From assembly GCF_042658685.1 (NCBI RefSeq), contig NZ_JBHSQY010000028.1: a stretch of DNA of 48,369 nucleotides; one strand, 5' to 3'. Positions 1-7,738 of this stretch are shown here, piece after piece (position 1 is the first letter of the stretch; every line of letters begins with the position of its first letter). Source of the stretch: Macrococcoides bohemicum (lineage in GTDB: Bacteria; Bacillota; Bacilli; Staphylococcales; Staphylococcaceae). The position numbers and the translations under genes are program-made. The notes under the pieces were generated by a model, which worked only from the letters and a program-made list of their open reading frames with translations, had not been told where the DNA came from and searched no databases.

Positions 1-121
1 ATGTTTTTAGTTGTGAAGGATCGATATCATATTTGTTACTTAATGAATCATAACCAATATTTCCTTCTTTATATTCTTTGATTAGTTTTAATTTAAAATC
101 AAGATTATGCTTTTTATTCAA
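1..121 (-). CDS. IS3-family (IS150-like) transposase OrfA, N-terminal part, runs off the window
   Basis: Reading the minus strand from a TTG at 121-119 gives about 40 open codons starting (M)NKKHNLDFKLKLIKEYKEG and continuing with YDSLSNKYDIDPSQLK, then the window ends. This is the helix-turn-helix start typical of OrfA of IS150-group IS3 elements: a basic FKLK(L/I)IKEY helix, then a second helix ending in IxPSQL that normally leads into the (R/K)KW motif. An AGGGG ribosome binding site lies about 7 nt before the TTG. The ORF is too short for most gene callers because the rest lies outside. OrfA binds the element ends and is fused to the OrfB integrase by frameshifting in this family; OrfB cannot be seen here, so I cannot say whether the element is intact. 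Confidence 0.75.
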   Translation of the reverse strand, partial: MNKKHNLDFKLKLIKEYKEGNIGYDSLSNKYDIDPSQLKT

Positions 122-127
122 AATAAA

Positions 128-167
128 CACCCCTAAAGTTGAATTTTAAGGTTCAACTTTAGGGGTG
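128..167. terminator. Perfect 16-bp hairpin covering the orfA ribosome binding site
   Basis: Positions 128-143 and 152-167 are perfect inverted repeats (arm CACCCCTAAAGTTGAA) around an 8-nt loop. Read on the minus strand, the second arm contains the AGGGG ribosome binding site of orfA and is followed by TTTATTTT. The structure can therefore act as a factor-independent terminator for transcripts arriving from the GH13-like gene and can also hide the orfA start. It is the only terminator-like structure after that gene. Confidence 0.6.
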
Positions 168-174
168 CACTTCA
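128..174 (-). mobile_element. Left terminal inverted-repeat end of the IS3-type element
   Basis: On the minus strand the sequence TGAAGTGCACCCCTAAAG begins at about 174 and resembles the TG-x-TGCACCC ends of IS150-group elements. The orfA start lies about 50 nt inside it, as expected for a left end. The outer border (about 174) is placed by this similarity only; the other end and any target duplication lie outside the window. The border is about 15 nt from the stop codon of the GH13-like gene. Confidence 0.6.
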
Positions 175-189
175 ATTTTTGCGGTTTTT

Positions 190-1602
190 TTATTTTTGAT
201 TATTTTGCTGATTCGCTATATATCTTTTTCTGTTTCGAGTTGCTCCGATAATAAATAAAGTGAATAATATGATAATCGCACCAGCAGCAATTAGGTAACC
301 ATTGTTAAATCCTTGATTCTTCACAACTGCATATAGTTCCGCTTCTTCACGATTTGTAATCAGTGAAAACTTATTATCTTTATAATGAATACGGTCTCCT
401 ATTAATAATCCACTTAACATTTTATCTTTAGGAATACGGTTGCTATCCAGCTTAATATTCGTTGCCTTGCTCGTATTATTAATGTTATAGATAAAGTCAA
501 CCTTGTTTGTATCAAAATAAATTAATTGATTACCTTCATTATTATAGATAACCTCGGATTTACCATCAAACAATTCATTATACTTTTTGTAAACACCACT
601 CGTAACTTCTAAGTATTCAATAACTTCTTTATCAACACGGAAATCAAGTAACTGATGAATATCAGGCGCTTTATCTCCGTTCATTGCTATTTCAGTACCA
701 TATGTCATACTAATAGGCATTTTCTGAACCATCAAATAGCTCATAAGCTGCTTTATACGAGTACCTGGAAACATATTTTCATTCGCTGCATAATTTGTAA
801 ACCTCGGCATAAAGAAGTTATCACTTGCTAGTAATTCATTCATTTCGTACTTTTTAGGAATATCTTGATCAGTTGTCTTAAAAGCATTAGCGATTGCTTT
901 TGTAGTAGCTAATTTTTGTATGTGTTTGAAACCAGAGACATTAATATCTTCATTTAATATTGCAATCGTTTCAACATTCTCAGGGAATATTGCTTTTGCA
1001 TCAATGCCATCCTGCATAACGTACATCGAAACACCGTCAATATTATATTTATCAACAAATTGCGTCACTGATGTTTTGAATTTTTTTTGGTTATTACTAT
1101 TTTTTAAGTCTATGATTTTCATGTCCTTAAAATAAGCTCTTTGAAAGTCATTCATCTTCGTGTCATTTGTCTCAGTATAACCTTCTGTCACAGTAGACGG
1201 AATATCTACAATAACTTTCATCTTCTTATCATGAGCGAGTTTAATCATTTTTTTAAATTGTTTCTCGCCACCGTAAACATCATCAATCGTATTATAATTC
1301 TTAACTTTATAACCTAAATAATCATTTTGATCTTTTTCGAATACTGGAGAAAGATGAATGGTATTAAACCCCATTTTCTTAATATAATCCATCTTATTGA
1401 TAACACCATTTAAATCTCCACCATATGGTAGTGTATTATCTTTTTCGTTATGAATATGTTTGTTATTCTCATCATTGGCATTCATAAAACGATCGATTAT
1501 TAAACTATAAATACGTAAATCCTTTTTTGTAGCGGCATCAGCATTCTGATGAAACGTTAATAATAAAAGAATGCTTGCTAGTAGTGTTATAAATTTTTTC
1601 AT
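190..1602 (-). CDS. Secreted, membrane-anchored GH13 alpha-amylase-like protein, probably catalytically inactive
   Basis: The 470-aa protein has a signal peptide (about residues 1-23, ending ADA), a GH13-like (beta/alpha)8 barrel (RIYSLIIDRF, then PYGGDLNGVINKMDYIKKMG, then MTYGTEIAMNG near 299-309), and a C-terminal membrane helix (about 435-454) followed by a basic tail, so it should face outwards. The usual catalytic signatures are altered: region I reads DIPSTV (133-138) instead of DxxxNH; region II reads GVSMY (190-194), with Arg to Ser and the nucleophile Asp to Tyr; region III has ETIAILNED (211-219) without the usual GE(V/I)W pattern; region IV reads FTNYAAN (268-274) instead of FxxNHD. 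I infer a glycan-binding or scaffolding role rather than hydrolysis, but this is not proven. The reading frame is intact. It stands alone, about 15 nt from the IS end. Confidence 0.75.
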   Translation of the reverse strand: MKKFITLLASILLLLTFHQNADAATKKDLRIYSLIIDRFMNANDENNKHIHNEKDNTLPYGGDLNGVINKMDYIKKMGFNTIHLSPVFEKDQNDYLGYKVKNYNTIDDVYGGEKQFKKMIKLAHDKKMKVIVDIPSTVTEGYTETNDTKMNDFQRAYFKDMKIIDLKNSNNQKKFKTSVTQFVDKYNIDGVSMYVMQDGIDAKAIFPENVETIAILNEDINVSGFKHIQKLATTKAIANAFKTTDQDIPKKYEMNELLASDNFFMPRFTNYAANENMFPGTRIKQLMSYLMVQKMPISMTYGTEIAMNGDKAPDIHQLLDFRVDKEVIEYLEVTSGVYKKYNELFDGKSEVIYNNEGNQLIYFDTNKVDFIYNINNTSKATNIKLDSNRIPKDKMLSGLLIGDRIHYKDNKFSLITNREEAELYAVVKNQGFNNGYLIAAGAIIILFTLFIIGATRNRKRYIANQQNNQK

Positions 1603-1685
1603 TCTAATTACCTCACTTTAGTCGTTATCTTTGATTATACTAAAATAAACAGAACGTGGGGAGAAATTCATAAAAAGTTCATGAA

Positions 1686-1716
1686 TGAAAAAAAGAACCT
1701 CAATTCTGAGGTTCTT
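1686..1716 (-). terminator. Terminator after yisL
   Basis: The arms at 1693-1702 and 1707-1716 (AAGAACCTCA) pair perfectly around a 4-nt loop, and a run of U follows in the minus-strand transcript. It lies directly after the yisL stop codon at 1723. Confidence 0.8.
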
Positions 1717-1722
1717 AATGGA

Positions 1723-2109
1723 TTACTTAAACATACCTGTGATTGGTCCAAGTGGTAAATGAACACCTAGTCCAATCGTAATGAGTGCAACTAAAATCAC
1801 GATGTAGAAGAAGTTTCTTGAAGGTTTCTTTCTCTTCTTACGTGCTAAAGTTACTTCCATCAAAGCAATTGTTGCTAATCCTAATAAAAATTTAAATCCA
1901 TACATCATTGCATCTGCATTCATTGCTTTAAAGAAGATGTAACATCCACTTACTAGAGCAAGTAAAGCAAAGATACGTAATAACATCATCAGTGGTTTAA
2001 AATATTTGCTTGGTCCTAAGCGATCTGAGAAGTTTTCATATGCTGCAAAAAAGACGATTAATAAAACAACCCAACTCATGATGTGTAAATGTAACATACC
2101 AGTAATCAA
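1723..2109 (-). CDS. yisL: YisL-family membrane protein (DUF1516/UPF0344)
   Basis: This 128-aa integral membrane protein has four predicted hydrophobic segments (about 6-24, 40-60, 68-86 and 102-123) and a short basic loop, ARKKRKKP, between segments 3 and 4. Length, topology and the opening MITGxLHLHIxSW match the YisL/UPF0344 family found across Bacilli. No function is established for the family and there is no catalytic motif. It is flanked by terminators on both sides, so it is probably transcribed alone, downstream of yisK as in related genomes. Confidence 0.8.
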   Translation of the reverse strand: MITGMLHLHIMSWVVLLIVFFAAYENFSDRLGPSKYFKPLMMLLRIFALLALVSGCYIFFKAMNADAMMYGFKFLLGLATIALMEVTLARKKRKKPSRNFFYIVILVALITIGLGVHLPLGPITGMFK

Positions 2110-2212
2110 CTGTATTCCCCCTATCTATAATACATACTCATATAGTTTAACATATATTTAATTTTTTCGTTACTAATGCGTATAGTTTATTAACTATTAT
2201 TATAGTTATTCA

Positions 2213-2250
2213 TAAAAAGAGACAGTCCGTTTAAAAAACTGTCCCTCTCA
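2213..2250 (-). terminator. Terminator after yisK
   Basis: On the minus strand GGGACAGT and ACTGTCTC pair (with one G-U) around an 11-nt A/T-rich loop and are followed by TTTTTA. It lies just after the yisK stop at 2260. Confidence 0.7.
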
Positions 2251-2259
2251 TAAAAAGTT

Positions 2260-3159
2260 TTATTCGCCTACCGTGTTCATCAATGTACCAATACCATCAA
2301 TCGTAACTTTGATTTCATCGCCACGTTTTAAGTAAACTGGAGGATTCATACCAGCGCCAACCCCACTTGGCGTACCAGTTGCAATAACATCTCCCGGGTG
2401 AAGTGCTACATATTTTGAAATTTCAGCAATTAAATCATCAATCTTTAATACCATATCCTTCGTATTACCGTCCTGACGAATTTCATTGTTAACTTTTGTC
2501 ACAATATTTGCATTTTCAGGCATAGGTAATTCATCTTTCGTAACAATGTATGGTCCCATCGGACAACCACCAATTAAACTTTTTGAAAGAAATGCCTGTG
2601 AATGTAATTTCTGTAGGTCACGTGCTGTAATATCGTTGATGATCGTATAACCATAAACATAATCTAATGCCATCGCTTTTGGAATCTTATGTCCGTACTT
2701 ACCGATAACAACCCCTAGTTCACCTTCATAATCCAACGCTTTCGTTACGTCACTATGTGAAGGAATTTCATTTCCGTCACCAATTAAACTTGATGGTGCC
2801 TTTGTAAATACATATAATGCATCCACTTCATTATTTAATTCAGATGCATGTTCTTCATAGTTACGACCGATTGCAATAACGTTATTTGTAGGTGTAACAG
2901 GTGGTAAGAATTGAATCGCTGTGAATTCATATTTATAATCAGCTTTATTTTCAGATGCTTCAACTTTTTCAATTGTTGCACGTACTAACTCCTGAAAATC
3001 AACTGTATTATTTTGCTGTAAAGCTTCAAGTAACGTTTTAGGATAATCCCCTTCCTTGAAATCAGCAAATACTTTTACTAAATCCCAAGCTGCATCCTCA
3101 CGTTTAACTTTAACACCATATGTTTCTTTATCGCCAACCTTAAATGTTAAAAACTTCAT
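2260..3159 (-). CDS. yisK: Fumarylacetoacetate hydrolase-family protein (YisK-like)
   Basis: From the chosen ATG (3159, AGGAG about 9 nt upstream) the protein is 299 aa. A longer reading from 3219 has no ribosome binding site and would run through the likely promoter. The C-terminal two thirds are a FAH fold: NVIAIGRNYEEHASE, the metal-binding DYEGELGVVIGK with its acidic residues, the GYTIINDITARDLQ segment, and the closing GDVIATGTPSGVG. Family members hydrolyse or decarboxylate beta-keto acids with Mg2+ or Mn2+; YisK of Bacillus subtilis acts on oxaloacetate-type substrates. Cytoplasmic. The exact substrate cannot be read from the sequence. Confidence 0.85.
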   Translation of the reverse strand: MKFLTFKVGDKETYGVKVKREDAAWDLVKVFADFKEGDYPKTLLEALQQNNTVDFQELVRATIEKVEASENKADYKYEFTAIQFLPPVTPTNNVIAIGRNYEEHASELNNEVDALYVFTKAPSSLIGDGNEIPSHSDVTKALDYEGELGVVIGKYGHKIPKAMALDYVYGYTIINDITARDLQKLHSQAFLSKSLIGGCPMGPYIVTKDELPMPENANIVTKVNNEIRQDGNTKDMVLKIDDLIAEISKYVALHPGDVIATGTPSGVGAGMNPPVYLKRGDEIKVTIDGIGTLMNTVGE

Positions 3160-3190
3160 TCTGCTTCCACTCCTCTTCTGTGTTGCCCTC

Positions 3191-3219
3191 ATTATACAGA
3201 ATATTGTCATAACTTTCAT
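3191..3219 (-). promoter_or_regulatory. Likely SigA promoter of yisK
   Basis: Minus-strand ATGAAA (3219-3214), 17 nt, then TATAAT (3196-3191) ends about 30 nt upstream of the chosen yisK start. This also argues against the longer ORF reading. Confidence 0.55.
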
Positions 3220-3230
3220 GCTTTTTAGAT

Positions 3231-4274
3231 TTATCTATTATTATTTTTATAATGTTTATCACTCAAGTTACTTAAATTAATGAATAATATAGCTATAACA
3301 AGTGCCACTATCAAAGAATACTGTAATAAATTTATGATAGATGTTGAAGGATACGGTAATTTATATATTCCAGTAAATAAACTATAAATAATCAGTTCAA
3401 TTAAACACATCATGCTTATAAATAATAATGCATGCTGTGTCATCTCTTCTGCCTTATACTTCCTCTCAATATATCTTACACACAAGATAATTAATAGCAT
3501 TACTCCTATACCTTGTAAGCCTGAACCAAGAATTGCTAATGAAAATTGCAGAAAGCTATAGCTAAATTTAAAAATAAGTAACTTTACAGCTGTTCCACTA
3601 ATTAAAAAAATGAGCGCCTGAATGATAATATTAATGGAGTCTTCCCTTTTATTACGATGATACATCCCCATTAACAATCCCGGCATAATTCCGACAAATA
3701 ATACAACGATATAATGTAATAAGTGTGAAATAAATAACGTTATATTTAAACGTAAGAAATCAAATAATTGATGCTTATTATAAATCTCTATAAACTGCTG
3801 AAACTGATTTACATTTAAAAATGCTTCATAATCTTTATAAAGAATCATTAACGGAATGATGATAATAAACAAAAATCCAGCATATATACTGCCAGACAAC
3901 AACAAATATTGTCTGGAAGATATTTGTTTTCTGCTTAAAAACTTTAATATCGGTAATATAACTGCTAGCTCTAACATCACACTCATTCTTGTGATAAATA
4001 ATGAAAATAATAAACTAAATAGTATAAATAATAGCATCGATTTATTATTGAGCTTACTTAGAATAGAAAAACGATAAGCAATAATAAATCCGAACATACT
4101 AAAACTTACAAATAAAATCATCATGATATATAAAGATAAAGTTGGCATCTCCATTGCATTATAATATTCAAACGGATTAATCAGTTCAATCGGCTGATTG
4201 ATTAAAAATGCCACACTTAATGTATATAATATAAGTGGTATTGCATATAACACATGTATTAAAGTTTGTTTCAT
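3231..4274 (-). CDS. Polytopic membrane protein of unknown function, coupled to addA
   Basis: I do not recognise this 347-aa protein. It is almost entirely hydrophobic, with roughly nine to ten membrane segments, short basic loops (such as YRFSILSKLNNKS, YHRNKREDS and RYIERKYKAEE) and a hydrophilic C-terminus (LSDKHYKNNNR). There is no signal for an ATPase, a transporter signature or a catalytic motif. Its ATG overlaps the addA stop by four bases (ATGA), so it is probably translationally coupled to addA and is the last gene of the addB-addA transcript. A resemblance to small permease-like families is possible, but I cannot support an assignment. Confidence 0.7.
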   Translation of the reverse strand: MKQTLIHVLYAIPLILYTLSVAFLINQPIELINPFEYYNAMEMPTLSLYIMMILFVSFSMFGFIIAYRFSILSKLNNKSMLLFILFSLLFSLFITRMSVMLELAVILPILKFLSRKQISSRQYLLLSGSIYAGFLFIIIIPLMILYKDYEAFLNVNQFQQFIEIYNKHQLFDFLRLNITLFISHLLHYIVVLFVGIMPGLLMGMYHRNKREDSINIIIQALIFLISGTAVKLLIFKFSYSFLQFSLAILGSGLQGIGVMLLIILCVRYIERKYKAEEMTQHALLFISMMCLIELIIYSLFTGIYKLPYPSTSIINLLQYSLIVALVIAILFINLSNLSDKHYKNNNR

Positions 4275-7200
4275 GCTTTCACCTCTACTAATCCACCTTC
4301 AAAGAAATACAGATAAGGTGTTACAGGGGCATTCAACACCGTTTCTAGCGCTGCTTTATAATAAGTCATCTGAATACGATAATTCTCTGCCATAGAATGT
4401 ATTGTTTCATCAATCGTTCTGCCTAACCTTGGCACAACTTTATCTGTCTTATAATCTAATAGATAATATTCATCATGATATTTAAATACACAGTCGATCA
4501 TCCCCTGTACAAGTTGATCTGGATGTGCATCGACTAAATATTGTTTGCCGATAACAAATGGCAGTTCATGATATACTTCTTCAGCCTCTATTAACATACT
4601 GAAAATTTCAGATGACATAAAGGTCTTTATATGCGCGATATTAATATATGCTACGTCTTCAGCAGCAATCAATTTCTTATCAACTAAACTTTCAATGAAG
4701 TCCTGTAATTCACTATCATTCATTCTCTTCTGTGGTAAGTGCTGCATAACGAGATGCATTAATGTTCCGACTTCCTGCGCTGTTTTCTTCTGTTCTGTCA
4801 TAAACTTCGGTCGATCAAATTGTTTCTTACCAAGTTTATATTGATTGACATACGTCCACATTGTTAAGTCGTCTTCTAATTCTGCTTTCTTAATATCAGA
4901 TACACTTTCTTTTGTCGGTAGCGTAAATTCTTCCTCATATGGATAACGATAATTTTCTAAGTCAGTTAACCATTTTAATGCTTCTAAATCTGCATCAACT
5001 GAAGGTTCAGTAATATCTGGTTGAATAAACTCAAGTTCAGAAATCATAGTGACCGGAATATGCAGTGGTGCATCAGGCTGTAATATCGCAGGCAGGATAA
5101 ATGCTAGAGGCGTCGTAGCATTCATACGATAGAAAAGATCAAGTTTATCGTGCATATCAATATTGTGATATTTCTCTATTGCTTCTTCCGTTCTAACAGA
5201 ACCAAGTAAAATTAATTTCTCACGTGCACGTGTAAATGCTACATACATGAGACGTAATTCCTCAGATACTTGTGACAATCTGAGCTGATGCTTGAATATA
5301 CCGTTTAACATTAAAGGAAATGAAACATTTGCTTTTGCATCGAAATAATTAATTGACAATCCCATACGCTGGTCCAGTAATACATCTGAATTCATATCTC
5401 TTAAGTTAAATTTTTTATTTAGACCTGCATAGATTACAAATGGAAACTCTAATCCTTTTGAAGCATGGACTGTCATCATTCTTACGACATCCGCTTCATC
5501 CGATATAATATTCACTTCACCAAAATCCTTTTGGTTATTTAACATATTATCGATATATCGGATAAACTGGAAAACACCGCGATAACTTGATTGTTCAAAG
5601 TTATCAGCTAAACTAAGTAACTTATTTAAATTTGCTTCTCGCTGTTGCCCGCCAGCTAGTAATAAATATTTTTCAACAAAATGTGTATCCTCGTATATAT
5701 ATGACACTAACTGACTTACACTCATCGATTGTTGACAGTTACGATAATCTTCAATATCACTTAATACTTTTATTACTTTTGTTTTTAAAGTATCATTGCT
5801 ACCACTCTCTTTATACTGCAATAAGTTTTGATAAAGATAGATTGAAGTATCGATAGATCGAATCGTTGCAATTTCATCAGCGCTAAACTGATAGATAATA
5901 CTACGCAGTATACCTGCTAACGGAATATCCTGCAGCGGATTATCAATAACGCGTAAATAACTCATGATAGATTCAATTTCATCTGTCTTGAAATAACCTT
6001 CTTTACTGCTTACATGGAATGGTATATTATATGCTTTCATCACCTGCATATGTGTCACTGCATTACTAAAACCACGTTCAAGAATCGCAATATCTTTATA
6101 TGCAGCTTTACGGTATTGTTGAGTTTTTACGTCATATACTTGCTCATTTTCAATAATTTGCTGAATACGTTGTGCAATATAATGACTTTCGGGATGTTCT
6201 AACTCAATATGCGCTTTATTAATGACAACCATTTCTGTTGATTGTGGTTCATCATCAAATGGTGCCCCGTAATATAGTTTTTGTGCATCATCATACTCAA
6301 TATCACCTATCGTTGTATCCATAATACGTTCAAATATTGCATTCGTATCATCAATAACAGAAAGACGTGATCTAAAGTTTTTAGAAAGTTCTACAACTTT
6401 GCCGGTCTTCTCTGTTTTAAATTCAGCATATTTTTGCAGGAATAACTCAGGTTCAGCCTGTCTAAATTTGTATATCGATTGCTTAACATCTCCAACCATA
6501 AATAGATTACCTGAAGCTTCCGGATGTTTTTTTATAGCCTGAATAATACTTTCCTGTACACGGTTAGTATCCTGATATTCATCGACTAAAATTTCATGAT
6601 AATGCTCACGTAAATTTTGTGCAATTTCAGTTGGTTTACCGTCAGATAATAATATCTTTAATGCAAAATGCTCATAATCACTGAAATCAATGACTTTACG
6701 TTCGCGTTTTAATGTTGCAAAACGCTCTATCACTTGCGCTGTTAATTCAGTTAGTGCTGATACTTCACCGTACATTGCCTGAATATCCTCTGCCATTTCT
6801 TGTGGTGCAGCGTACAGCATCCTTTGAAGACTAGCAATAATACCTTTTACTTCTGACAGATCTTTAGTGATTAAGTCATTCAACACCTTCGCTTCAGGGT
6901 CGTCTTTTGTCTTTACAGCTGGCTTGCGTCCAAACGCAATATCTTTAATAAGTTCATATTGAGCGTCTAATCCATTCGGCATTTCAAGACTTTTATCGAT
7001 ATTCTGTAAATATTCTAACGTCTTCTCAAACACTTCATCCATGCAGTAATTTTCTGCACGTCTGATGAGATATCGTGCATGCTGAATAGACGTGTCTATA
7101 ATCTCAGCTAAACGTTTGAAATTTTCATCTTCTACATGCGCATCTCTGTATGCTTCTCGCATTTTTTGTAACCATAATAGTGGTTCACTGTTTGCGATTG

Positions 7201-7738
7201 TAAAGTAGTATAATTTCGACAGTAAGGTGCGTAATTCATTGTCGCTTCGTTCATTTGTTAAATGTAGGATTAATTTTAAATAATCATCATCCAGACGTTC
7301 ATACGCTTCTTCTAAAACTTCATCAATCGCCTGCATCAATAATAGTGACATTTCTTCGTCGTTTCCTGTTCTGAAAGTAGGATCCAGATCGATTGTATAA
7401 TAATATTTCTCGATTAAATTTAAACAGAAACGATGAAGCGTTGATATTTCTGCCTGATGAATTTTAATGAGCTGGTTTTTAAGATGTTCTGTTGGATTAT
7501 TTCTTAATTCACTTAATATTCTTGCATGAATACGTTCGCGCATTTCTTTGGCACTTGCATTCGTAAATGTCACAATCAGCATTTCATCGATATTTATTTT
7601 TTGATCGATAATTTTTCGTATAATACGTTCAACGAGAACAGCAGTCTTACCACTGCCTGCTGCCGCTGATACTAAAGTATCCTGACCAACTGTTTCTATC
7701 GCAAGCAACTGATCTTCAGTCCACGTCATCGCCATCAT
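4271..7738 (-). CDS. addA: ATP-dependent helicase/nuclease subunit A, AddA (RexA)
   Basis: AddA is the UvrD-like helicase and nuclease subunit of the AddAB (RexAB) complex, which resects double-strand breaks for RecA-dependent repair. The 1155-aa protein shows all SF1A landmarks: Walker A AAAGSGKT (25-32), motif II LVDEYQDTN (about 386), GDVKQSIYKFRQ, motif IV SKNFRSR, motif V TVHASKGLEF, and motif VI YVAFTRAREK (about 835). The C-terminal RecB-type nuclease follows, with GTLMHLVMQHL, GMIDCVF (about 1080) and LLDYKTDK (about 1095). It is slightly shorter than B. subtilis AddA (about 1230 aa). The start at 7738 has GGAG 7 nt upstream and overlaps the addB end by 23 nt. The complex is cytoplasmic. 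Confidence 0.97.
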   Translation of the reverse strand: MMAMTWTEDQLLAIETVGQDTLVSAAAGSGKTAVLVERIIRKIIDQKINIDEMLIVTFTNASAKEMRERIHARILSELRNNPTEHLKNQLIKIHQAEISTLHRFCLNLIEKYYYTIDLDPTFRTGNDEEMSLLLMQAIDEVLEEAYERLDDDYLKLILHLTNERSDNELRTLLSKLYYFTIANSEPLLWLQKMREAYRDAHVEDENFKRLAEIIDTSIQHARYLIRRAENYCMDEVFEKTLEYLQNIDKSLEMPNGLDAQYELIKDIAFGRKPAVKTKDDPEAKVLNDLITKDLSEVKGIIASLQRMLYAAPQEMAEDIQAMYGEVSALTELTAQVIERFATLKRERKVIDFSDYEHFALKILLSDGKPTEIAQNLREHYHEILVDEYQDTNRVQESIIQAIKKHPEASGNLFMVGDVKQSIYKFRQAEPELFLQKYAEFKTEKTGKVVELSKNFRSRLSVIDDTNAIFERIMDTTIGDIEYDDAQKLYYGAPFDDEPQSTEMVVINKAHIELEHPESHYIAQRIQQIIENEQVYDVKTQQYRKAAYKDIAILERGFSNAVTHMQVMKAYNIPFHVSSKEGYFKTDEIESIMSYLRVIDNPLQDIPLAGILRSIIYQFSADEIATIRSIDTSIYLYQNLLQYKESGSNDTLKTKVIKVLSDIEDYRNCQQSMSVSQLVSYIYEDTHFVEKYLLLAGGQQREANLNKLLSLADNFEQSSYRGVFQFIRYIDNMLNNQKDFGEVNIISDEADVVRMMTVHASKGLEFPFVIYAGLNKKFNLRDMNSDVLLDQRMGLSINYFDAKANVSFPLMLNGIFKHQLRLSQVSEELRLMYVAFTRAREKLILLGSVRTEEAIEKYHNIDMHDKLDLFYRMNATTPLAFILPAILQPDAPLHIPVTMISELEFIQPDITEPSVDADLEALKWLTDLENYRYPYEEEFTLPTKESVSDIKKAELEDDLTMWTYVNQYKLGKKQFDRPKFMTEQKKTAQEVGTLMHLVMQHLPQKRMNDSELQDFIESLVDKKLIAAEDVAYINIAHIKTFMSSEIFSMLIEAEEVYHELPFVIGKQYLVDAHPDQLVQGMIDCVFKYHDEYYLLDYKTDKVVPRLGRTIDETIHSMAENYRIQMTYYKAALETVLNAPVTPYLYFFEGGLVEVKA

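Noticed and set aside
3231..4274. Assignment of the membrane protein after addA to DUF418 or a similar permease family
   Set aside because: Hydrophobic pattern alone suggests it; I could not see the conserved motifs of that family.
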